DNA from: Oscillospiraceae bacterium
GTDB taxonomy: Bacteria; Bacillota; Clostridia; Oscillospirales; Oscillospiraceae
Direction of reading: 5' to 3'
Assembly (NCBI GenBank): GCA_017435245.1
Contig: JAFSFK010000164.1
Location: 1-24,423, forward strand
Length of the DNA stretch: 24,423 nucleotides
Shown here: positions 1 through 6,187 of the stretch, in pieces
Layout of the letters: the number at the start of each line of letters is the position of its first letter
Position numbering within the stretch: the first letter of the stretch is position 1
The notes under the pieces: generated by a model
The model's input: the letters and a program-made list of their open reading frames with translations, nothing else
Databases searched by the model: none
What the model was told of the DNA's origin: nothing
Program-made: the position numbers and the translations under genes

Positions 1-135
1 ATGCTTAAGGTTATGTATGCGATTCCGTCAGATTTGACAATCCGGAAGGTCGTTATCACGCCCCAGAGTGTTACCGGCGGTGAGCCGAAGATTTTCCGGG
101 ATGCCGCAAATCCCAGAAAGAGAATCGGCACATAA
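1..135 (+). CDS. clpX: ClpX C-terminal fragment (ATP-dependent Clp protease ATPase subunit), cut by the window edge
   Basis: Frame 1 is open from the first base to a TAA at 133-135 and gives 44 residues. They read like the C-terminal small domain of ClpX: LKVMYAIPSD, then IRKVVITPQSV, then GGEPKIF. ClpX is the AAA+ unfoldase that delivers substrates to ClpP. The following genes, lon and engB, are its usual neighbours in Firmicutes, which supports the call. The ATG at position 1 is an internal methionine, not the start. The AAA+ core lies to the left of the window. Identity rests on the C-terminal tail plus gene order, since none of the ATPase motifs are visible. Confidence 0.85.
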   Translation: MLKVMYAIPSDLTIRKVVITPQSVTGGEPKIFRDAANPRKRIGT

Positions 136-152
136 TTAATGTTCAAAGCGGA

Positions 153-178
153 GGGGGTAGGCATCTACCCCCTTTTTG
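153..178 (+). terminator. Intrinsic terminator between clpX and lon
   Basis: Perfect 8-bp arms GGGGGTAG (153-160) and CTACCCCC (165-172) enclose a GCAT loop and are followed by TTTTT (173-177). The lon ribosome site begins six bases later, so there is no room for a separate promoter after the hairpin. The terminator is probably partial, or an mRNA processing/stability hairpin. Confidence 0.8.
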
Positions 179-197
179 TTCTCAGGAGGAGAAAACT

Positions 198-2600
198 ATG
201 ACAGAACGATTTGTTTCCGGAAAAATGCCGATTTTAGCATTGCGGGGACTTGCAATATTTCCGGATCAGACAGTCCATTTTGATGTTGGGCGAATTAAAT
301 CTGCCTTGGCACTTGAGGCGGCAATGAAGTCGGACCAGACTTTGCTGCTGGTGCCGCAAAAAGATATTATGGATGATGACCCGGATCTTTCCCAGCTGTA
401 TCCCATCGGTACGGTCGTGAAAGTAAAACAGGTTTTGAAAGCCCAGGGGGAAAATATCCGTGTTTTGGTTAACGGTTTGTGCCGTGCAAAAATTACAGAG
501 CTTAACCAGAGGGAACCCTATCTTTCCGGACGTGTGGAAGCGGTAGAGGAAATCATTCCTGCAGATTCAGTTAAGGCCAAGGCTTTGCGCCGGGAGGCCA
601 ATGCGCTGTACGGTGCCTATATGGAGACATTGGAGCATCCGGTTCGGTCGGTACAACTGCGAATGCTGGCATCCGACAGCAGCGGCTTTATTGCAGATAC
701 GATTGCGCAGAACTCCGGTATTGATTATCCCGAGAAGGTAAAACTGTTGTGCCAGTTGAACCATACTCGTCGGCTGGAGATGGCGCTTCGTATGCTGCAG
801 CAGGAGATGCAGATGCTCCAGTTGGAGTCTGACATTCAAGAGCGTACCCGTGCCCATATTGATCAGGATCAGCGTGATTACTATCTGCGGGAGCAGATGA
901 AAGCAATCCGGGAAGAGCTGGGCGAGGGTGATGACTATTCGGAATTTGCCGAATATGAGAAGGGTATTCTTCTTCTAAACCTGCCGGAAGAAATTGAAAA
1001 TAAGCTGATGAAGGATCTTCAGCGGCTCAAGAAACAGCCATTTGGTTCGGCTGAGGCGTCCGTTTTGCGCAACTATCTGGACACGGTGCTTGAATTGCCG
1101 TGGAACACTTCCAGTAAAGAAAGAGTCGATGTTTCGGTCGCAAGAAAAATCCTGGAAAAGGATCATTTTGGCCTGGAAAAGGTTAAAGAGCGTATTTTGG
1201 AGACAATTGCTGTGCGTCAGGTCGCACCGGAAATGCCTCCTCAGATCTTGTGTCTTGTTGGCCCTCCCGGTGTTGGCAAAACTTCTATTGCATATTCCAT
1301 CGCACGGAGCTTAAATCGAAAAATGGCACGTATTGCGCTGGGTGGCGTTCATGATGAGGCAGATATTCGTGGACATAGGAAAACCTATGTTGGGGCTATG
1401 CCTGGACGTATTCTCAATGGACTGATTCAGGCGGGTACCAAGAACCCTCTGATCCTTTTGGATGAAGTGGATAAGATGGGATCTGATTACCGAGGAGATC
1501 CCAGTGCTGCTTTGCTTGAGGTTTTAGATGGAGAGCAGAATAAGACTTATCGGGATCATTTTTTGGAAATTCCCTTTGATTTGAGCAATGTAATGTTTAT
1601 TACAACTGCCAATACGACGGATACGATCCCCAGACCGCTTCTTGATCGCATGGAGATCATTGAACTTGGTTCTTATACTGATGAAGAGAAGCTGATGATC
1701 GCAAAGAATCATTTGGTCCCCAAGCAGTTGAGCAAGCATGGCTTGAAAAAGAGTCAGCTCAGAATTACAGATGATGCGATCCGTGAGATTATTCAGTGTT
1801 ACACGAGAGAGTCCGGCGTTCGTAATCTGGAACGTAGTATTGCCCAGATCTGCCGTAAAACCGATATGCAGCTGCTGACTGACGAAAGTATCAAGCGAAT
1901 CAATGTCACGGCTACAGGAATAGAAAAGTTCCTGGGTGTTCGGAAGTTCCTGCCGGATAGACTGCCCTGCAAGGATCAAGTGGGGCTGGTGACAGGTCTT
2001 GCCTGGACTGCTGTTGGCGGTGATACGCTGGATGTGGAAGTCAATGTAATGGACGGTTCCGGAAAGCTGGAACTCACCGGCAATCTGGGAGATGTTATGA
2101 AGGAATCTGTCCAGGCAGCTATGAGCTATATCCGTGCAAATGCAGATAAACTCGGGATTACTTCTGACTTTCATAAGTCTAAAGATATTCATGTTCATTT
2201 CCCGGAAGGTGCTGTTCCCAAGGATGGACCGTCTGCCGGTATTACGGTATGCACAGCGATCATTTCTGCCTTGACGAATACAACCGTTCGTCGGGATGTG
2301 GCTATGACCGGTGAGATTTCTATCCGTGGTCGTGTTCTGGCTATTGGCGGATTGAAAGAAAAGACAATGGCTGCTCTGCGCCATGGGATCCGTACGGTGA
2401 TCATCCCCAAGGAAAACGAACGTGATCTGGAGCAGATCGATCAGACTGTTCGCAATTCGCTGAATTTTGTCACAGCCGAAAGCATTGAAACTGTTTTGGA
2501 TACTGCGTTGAACCGCCAAAAGGACACTTTCTCTGGTATTTTTAAGGATATTCCCGGTGATGTTGTGTCCAAAGCAAGAAAAACGACCATTCGCCAGTGA
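198..2600 (+). CDS. lon: ATP-dependent protease Lon (LonA type)
   Basis: Cytoplasmic AAA+ serine protease that degrades misfolded and regulatory proteins. At 800 residues it has the usual LonA length. Order: N-terminal substrate-binding LAN domain (about 10-200), coiled-coil linker (about 200-300), AAA+ module with Walker A GPPGVGKT (355-362) and Walker B ILLDEVDK (D422, E423), then the protease domain with the catalytic Ser679 in KDGPSAG and Lys720 in GGLKEK. Both halves of the Ser-Lys dyad are present, so it should be active. The ATG at 198 follows AGGAGG (184-189) at 8-nt spacing. It lies between clpX and engB, as in many Firmicutes, and probably depends on readthrough of the hairpin at 153-178, because no promoter fits between that hairpin and the start. 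No frame damage is seen. Confidence 0.97.
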   Translation: MTERFVSGKMPILALRGLAIFPDQTVHFDVGRIKSALALEAAMKSDQTLLLVPQKDIMDDDPDLSQLYPIGTVVKVKQVLKAQGENIRVLVNGLCRAKITELNQREPYLSGRVEAVEEIIPADSVKAKALRREANALYGAYMETLEHPVRSVQLRMLASDSSGFIADTIAQNSGIDYPEKVKLLCQLNHTRRLEMALRMLQQEMQMLQLESDIQERTRAHIDQDQRDYYLREQMKAIREELGEGDDYSEFAEYEKGILLLNLPEEIENKLMKDLQRLKKQPFGSAEASVLRNYLDTVLELPWNTSSKERVDVSVARKILEKDHFGLEKVKERILETIAVRQVAPEMPPQILCLVGPPGVGKTSIAYSIARSLNRKMARIALGGVHDEADIRGHRKTYVGAMPGRILNGLIQAGTKNPLILLDEVDKMGSDYRGDPSAALLEVLDGEQNKTYRDHFLEIPFDLSNVMFITTANTTDTIPRPLLDRMEIIELGSYTDEEKLMIAKNHLVPKQLSKHGLKKSQLRITDDAIREIIQCYTRESGVRNLERSIAQICRKTDMQLLTDESIKRINVTATGIEKFLGVRKFLPDRLPCKDQVGLVTGLAWTAVGGDTLDVEVNVMDGSGKLELTGNLGDVMKESVQAAMSYIRANADKLGITSDFHKSKDIHVHFPEGAVPKDGPSAGITVCTAIISALTNTTVRRDVAMTGEISIRGRVLAIGGLKEKTMAALRHGIRTVIIPKENERDLEQIDQTVRNSLNFVTAESIETVLDTALNRQKDTFSGIFKDIPGDVVSKARKTTIRQ

Positions 2601-2609
2601 GGTGATGCT

Positions 2610-3194
2610 ATGAATTTTCATAACGTTGAATTTCTTATATCCGCAGCATCCACCAATGACTTTCCTCAAAACCGGTTGCCGGAAATTGCTTTTGCCGGAA
2701 AGTCGAATGTCGGTAAATCCTCGGTAATTAACCGGATTCTGCAAAGAAAAAACTTTGCCCGTGTTGGAGATAAGCCCGGTAAGACCGTTCACGTAAATTA
2801 TTTTACTATCGATAATAAGTGTTACTTTGTGGATCTTCCGGGATATGGCTATGCCAAGGTTTCCCAGTCTGAAAAGGAACGCTGGGGTCGTCTGATGGAA
2901 GCATATTTTGCTTCAAATCGTATCGATCTTGGCATTCTGATCGTTGATGCAAGACACGCACCTACCAATAACGATATTACCATGGCACGATGGTTCATTG
3001 ACAGCGATTGTCCATTTGTTGTTGTTGCAAATAAATTGGACAAGGTAAAGAAAAGTCAATTGGAATCCAACCTGCAAACAATACGTGAGGATCTTGAGCT
3101 CCCGGAGGGATGTGTCGTTCTGCCTTTCTCTGCTGAGAAAGGCAATGGCCGGGATGATCTGGTGAAACTGATTCTCCAGGCAGCAGGGGAGTGA
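2610..3194 (+). CDS. engB: Ribosome-biogenesis GTP-binding protein EngB (YsxC/YihA)
   Basis: Small TRAFAC-class GTPase required for late assembly of the 50S subunit. The 194 residues carry all the G motifs: G1 GKSNVGKS (30-37), G3 DLPGYG, G4 NKLD and G5 FSAEKG. The length is typical. It begins 9 bases after the lon stop with a GGTGA-like ribosome site overlapping the lon end, so the two are translationally close and in one operon. The lon-engB order is conserved in Firmicutes. Nothing is unusual in the sequence. Confidence 0.96.
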   Translation: MNFHNVEFLISAASTNDFPQNRLPEIAFAGKSNVGKSSVINRILQRKNFARVGDKPGKTVHVNYFTIDNKCYFVDLPGYGYAKVSQSEKERWGRLMEAYFASNRIDLGILIVDARHAPTNNDITMARWFIDSDCPFVVVANKLDKVKKSQLESNLQTIREDLELPEGCVVLPFSAEKGNGRDDLVKLILQAAGE

Positions 3195-3198
3195 GTTT

Positions 3199-3693
3199 GT
3201 GATCATTTCCATACAGGACTGGATTTTTGATGTAGATGTGGATGCAACAGCAAATTACTGCAGCGACGTGATTGCGGATCCTTGTGTCTGTGGGTATTGC
3301 AGAAATTTTCGCTCTGCGGTTAAAGAAGCGTATCCATCCCTGGATCCGCTTCTTTCCAGATTCGGAAGCAGGGTAGATGCTCCGGAAGAATTAATGCCCT
3401 ATGAACCGACGGTTTTTGAAGGCAGTTACTGCATTAGCGGTGTAATTCTGAAAACCGGTACAGAAGAATTGCGTTGCGATAAATGCAGTCTGTCCGTTCT
3501 GACTGCAGAACAAACAGACTACGAAACCGCCTGTCCGAGACCCTATTTTGTTCTCAGAACCAATAGTTTGGAGTTACCCTGGGTCCTGGCTGAGGATATG
3601 GATGAGGTGGTTTCACCTGCTAATGAACCGGAGTATTTGGAAAGAATGTGGGACCGGTTACTTCAAAATGCCCCTGAAAGCACGATTAATTGA
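3199..3693 (+). CDS. Conserved-looking hypothetical protein with CxCxxC and CxxC motifs
   Basis: Unrecognised 164-residue soluble protein that starts with GTG at 3199, four bases after the engB stop, with AGGGGAG upstream. It is acidic, with no signal peptide and no membrane segment. Visible features are an N-terminal DPCVCGYCRNF (C29, C31, C34), a second pair LRCDKC (C93, C96), and a C-terminal part rich in aromatic and acidic residues. Two cysteine clusters about 60 residues apart suggest a structural zinc or other metal site, but this is inference. It is the last gene of the clpX-lon-engB unit and stops inside the arm of a strong terminator. The coding sequence is intact, with the same base composition as its neighbours. 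I cannot assign a function. Co-transcription with engB and lon hints at a role in ribosome or protein quality control, but only by position. Confidence 0.85.
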   Translation: MIISIQDWIFDVDVDATANYCSDVIADPCVCGYCRNFRSAVKEAYPSLDPLLSRFGSRVDAPEELMPYEPTVFEGSYCISGVILKTGTEELRCDKCSLSVLTAEQTDYETACPRPYFVLRTNSLELPWVLAEDMDEVVSPANEPEYLERMWDRLLQNAPESTIN

Positions 3694-3730
3694 AAGAAGA
3701 TCACTGCTCCAAGGCAGTGATCTTCTTTGT
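3693..3730. terminator. Bidirectional intrinsic terminator between convergent genes
   Basis: Perfect 15-bp arms at 3693-3707 (AAAGAAGATCACTGC) and 3714-3728 enclose a 6-base loop TCCAAG. A-rich and T-rich ends give a U tract in both directions. It sits exactly between the stop of the plus-strand gene (3693) and the stop of the minus-strand gene (3730), so it can serve both units. Confidence 0.88.
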
Positions 3731-3981
3731 TATAGACTTTCTTTTGCTTTTTTCAAGGCGCTTGCCAGTTGGTCGGGACAGGAGGTTGCTTTCATACCGC
3801 AGGTAGTACCCTCCAGTTTGGAAATCACTTCGTCCACCTGCATACCTTCCACCAATGAACCGATGCCTTTCAGGTTTCCGTTGCAGCCACCGATAAACTG
3901 AACGTTTTTTAAAATACCGTTCTCAATTTCGAAAAGGATCCTTTGAGAACAGGTTCCTCTTGTCTTAAAATCAAATTGCAC
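3730..3981 (-). CDS. TSCPD-domain small protein (TIGR03905 type)
   Basis: An 83-residue cytoplasmic protein containing the name-giving TSCPD motif (66-70) and four cysteines at 11, 33, 61 and 68, the pattern of a small metal-binding domain. The TSCPD domain also occurs at the C-terminus of vitamin B12-dependent ribonucleotide reductases, and the stand-alone form is a widespread Clostridia family of unknown role. The start is a GTG at 3981 preceded by AAGGAAG at about 7-nt spacing. The nearby ATG at 3986 is in another frame. It is separated by 17 bases from ybaK, upstream on the same strand, with no promoter between, so the two form an operon. Family assignment is firm; function is unknown. 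Confidence 0.88.
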   Translation of the reverse strand: MQFDFKTRGTCSQRILFEIENGILKNVQFIGGCNGNLKGIGSLVEGMQVDEVISKLEGTTCGMKATSCPDQLASALKKAKESL

Positions 3982-3998
3982 GTCATTCTTCCTTTCAT

Positions 3999-4472
3999 TT
4001 ATAAAGTAATATCTGCAAGTTCTCCGTTGACCAAAGCCACCAGTTGTTCCAGTGGGAGGATCATCTGATGTCCACGTTCACCTGCAGAAACTGCAATTTC
4101 ATCAAAAAGCTGACAGGTTTCATCGAAATAGGTAGGGTATTTTTTCTTCATACCAACCGGACTGCATCCACCACGGATATAGCCGGTAATGCCAAGCAGT
4201 TCTTTTACATGGATCAGCTCGATGCTTTTATCACCTGCTGCTTTTGCTGCTTTTTTAAGATCCAGTTCGCAGCAGACAGGTATACAGAAAACTTGAATGC
4301 CTTTTTTAGGACCTCTGGCAACCAGAGTCTTATATACCTGCTCAGGTGGAAAACCGATTGCTTTTGCGGCATGGTTTCCATTTAAATCGTTTTCATCATA
4401 TTCGTAGAATGCTTCCCGACAGGGAATGCCCGCTTGCTGAACAAGCCGCACTGCGTTTGTTTTAGATGCCAT
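3999..4472 (-). CDS. ybaK: Cys-tRNA(Pro) deacylase, YbaK/EbsC family
   Basis: Trans-editing enzyme that hydrolyses cysteine mis-attached to tRNA-Pro. The 157 residues match the YbaK length. Family marks are the N-terminal SKTNAVRLVQQAGIP, VYKTLV with Lys48 (equivalent to the functionally essential Lys of YbaK), and GGCSPVGMKK (101-110). There is no signal peptide. ATG at 4472 is preceded by a weak GGTGA site and lies only about nine bases from the predicted transcription start, so the leader is very short. It is the first gene of a two-gene minus-strand unit with the TSCPD protein. Close relatives (ProX, AlaX-like editing domains) have different motifs, so YbaK is the best fit. Confidence 0.92.
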   Translation of the reverse strand: MASKTNAVRLVQQAGIPCREAFYEYDENDLNGNHAAKAIGFPPEQVYKTLVARGPKKGIQVFCIPVCCELDLKKAAKAAGDKSIELIHVKELLGITGYIRGGCSPVGMKKKYPTYFDETCQLFDEIAVSAGERGHQMILPLEQLVALVNGELADITL

Positions 4473-4487
4473 AGAATCACCGCAGCT

Positions 4488-4516
4488 ATTATACGACAGG
4501 GAATGGATTCTTTCAA
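4488..4516 (-). promoter_or_regulatory. Sigma-A promoter of ybaK
   Basis: On the minus strand, TTGAAA (4516-4511) and a perfect TATAAT (4493-4488) are separated by exactly 17 bases. Transcription should start near 4481, leaving a leader of about 8-10 nt before the ATG at 4472. Confidence 0.8.
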
Positions 4517-4573
4517 GTGTGAATTGTTGCTAAATTGTCGGTTATCCTAAACAGGTGAAAGGAGGCGGTTGCA

Positions 4574-5272
4574 TTGGCTGAAAACAAGGATGCGCAGCTA
4601 AAGCAGGAAGAAAGGGAACAGGTGATCGAGCTTGGTTCCGATATTACCAAAAGTAAAAAGGGAAATATTTACACTCTTACGATCATTGGACAGGTTGAGG
4701 GACATCAAGTGCTGCCGGAAACGGCAAAGACGACAAAGTATGAGCATATTCTGCCCCTGCTTGCCGGTATTGAAGAAAGTGATGACATTGATGGTTTACT
4801 TCTGCTTTTGAATACGGTCGGCGGTGATATTGAGGCTGGTCTTGCAATTGCGGAAATGATTGCCGGTATGAAGAAACCGACTGTTTCACTGGTGCTGGGA
4901 GGAGGACATTCAATCGGTATCCCGTTGGCGGTGTGTACGAAAAAGTCATTCATTACACCAACGGCCAGTATGACAGTCCACCCTGTCAGAATGACCGGAC
5001 TTGTGGTTGGAGCACCGCAGACATTCCGATATTTCCAGCGGATCCAGGAACAAATTGCGGACTTTGTCACCGAGAATTCCGGGATATCAAAGGAGCAATT
5101 TGAAAAGTATATGATGGCAACCGGTGAAATGGCAACAGATGTCGGCACGATTCTTTACGGTAAGGAAGCGGTTGCTTCCGGATTGATCGATAAGCTTGGT
5201 GGACTGTCTGATGCATTGGCGGCATTGCACAAAATGATCGATAAGCAAAAAGTGAAAAGCAAAACGGAATAA
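4574..5272 (+). CDS. tepA: TepA-like ClpP-family serine protease (translocation-enhancing protein)
   Basis: A 232-residue member of the ClpP/crotonase fold, closest in pattern to Bacillus TepA (YmfB), reported to aid protein secretion. Core motifs: AGLAIAEMIAGM, GGGHSIGIP with the probable nucleophile Ser113, and TVHPVRMTG with His136. The charged N-terminal tail (about 30 residues) and the C-terminal lysine-rich tail lie outside the ClpP core. The start is TTG at 4574, supported by AAAGGAGG (4558-4565) at 8-nt spacing. It lies upstream of ftsK, as tepA does before spoIIIE in Bacillus, with a UppP-like gene between. It is not a canonical ClpP: the true clpP is expected near clpX, outside this window. 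Whether it is proteolytically active is not shown by sequence. Confidence 0.88.
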   Translation: MAENKDAQLKQEEREQVIELGSDITKSKKGNIYTLTIIGQVEGHQVLPETAKTTKYEHILPLLAGIEESDDIDGLLLLLNTVGGDIEAGLAIAEMIAGMKKPTVSLVLGGGHSIGIPLAVCTKKSFITPTASMTVHPVRMTGLVVGAPQTFRYFQRIQEQIADFVTENSGISKEQFEKYMMATGEMATDVGTILYGKEAVASGLIDKLGGLSDALAALHKMIDKQKVKSKTE

Positions 5273-5352
5273 ATTTGTGATTTCCACTGGAAATTCTGCA
5301 GATGATGTGTTATTATAAAGTGTAATGTTATGGGAAGGAGATGGGTGAAGTA

Positions 5353-6177
5353 ATGACAATTTTTGAGAGCATTGTTTATGGCTTTGTTTCGGGACTTGCG
5401 GAATTCTTGCCTGTCTCTTCCCGAGGACATCAAGCGATTATGATGCGTTTGTTTGGGCAGGATCACAGAGATCCGGTCCGTGATTTTCTGGTTCACATTG
5501 CAGTCATCACTGCATTGCTGTTGGCCTGCAAGTCTCTGTTTGTGCATTTGCGCAGAGAACAGATGCTTTCCAAGCGGCGTCGCAGAAAAGGTACATATGA
5601 CCGTAAGGGGATCTATGATCTTCGGTTTGTGAAAACTGCTGTGATGCCAATGCTGATCGGTATGTTACTGTATATTGCTACGAAGGGATTTGAATTTACA
5701 CCATTACGCTTGGCACTTTTCTTTGCGGTCAATGGCATTATACTGATCATTCCGGAGCATATGGCCCACGGAAATAAGGATGCACGTGCATTGACCGGGT
5801 GGGACGGTATTTTAACCGGTTTTATATCAATTTTGGCATCGTTCCCCGGAATCTCCCGTGTTGGTACGATGAGTGCCTTTACGACAGCCAGGGGTGCAGA
5901 TCGTCAGGCTGCTCTGAACTGGATTTTGGCATTAAGTTTTCCTGCTTTGGTAATGCTACTTGGTTTTGATATTGTAAATTTGATCATTCAAGGCTTTGAT
6001 CCAATTTCTGTTATAGTGCTAATTGGCTATCTGCTGGCTGCTGCTGCGGCGTTTGCCGGCGGTTATTTTGGAATCGTCATCTTACGGTATTTGACGGTTC
6101 AGATCGGTTATACCGGTTTTGCTTACTATTCCTGGGGAGCAGCAATGTTTTCCTTCATCCTTTATTTGATCGTTTGA
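5353..6177 (+). CDS. Divergent undecaprenyl-diphosphate phosphatase-like membrane protein (UppP/BacA family)
   Basis: Polytopic membrane protein (274 residues, about 7-8 hydrophobic segments) matching UppP/BacA, which recycles undecaprenyl pyrophosphate for peptidoglycan synthesis. Motif 1 is GFVSGLAEFLPVSSRGH and motif 2 is FPGISRVGT. Using this start, Glu17, Ser23, His26 and Arg169 match the catalytic E21, S27, H30 and R174 of the E. coli enzyme. The family's other glutamate (E17 in E. coli) is Ser13 here, and the Ser after the motif-2 Arg is Val. A basic loop RRRRK lies near residue 75. ATG at 5353 is preferred because AAGGAG (5335-5340) abuts the alternative ATG at 5341. It sits between tepA and ftsK. 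It may be a diverged paralogue with a related lipid-phosphate substrate; catalytic competence is uncertain. Confidence 0.82.
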   Translation: MTIFESIVYGFVSGLAEFLPVSSRGHQAIMMRLFGQDHRDPVRDFLVHIAVITALLLACKSLFVHLRREQMLSKRRRRKGTYDRKGIYDLRFVKTAVMPMLIGMLLYIATKGFEFTPLRLALFFAVNGIILIIPEHMAHGNKDARALTGWDGILTGFISILASFPGISRVGTMSAFTTARGADRQAALNWILALSFPALVMLLGFDIVNLIIQGFDPISVIVLIGYLLAAAAAFAGGYFGIVILRYLTVQIGYTGFAYYSWGAAMFSFILYLIV

Positions 6178-6187
6178 GGAGGCTCAT

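Noticed and set aside
1524..2792. 422-codon minus-strand open frame opposite lon and engB
   Set aside because: It is antisense to well-conserved genes, has low-complexity composition without any family motif, and lacks a ribosome site; a shadow of codon bias in lon.
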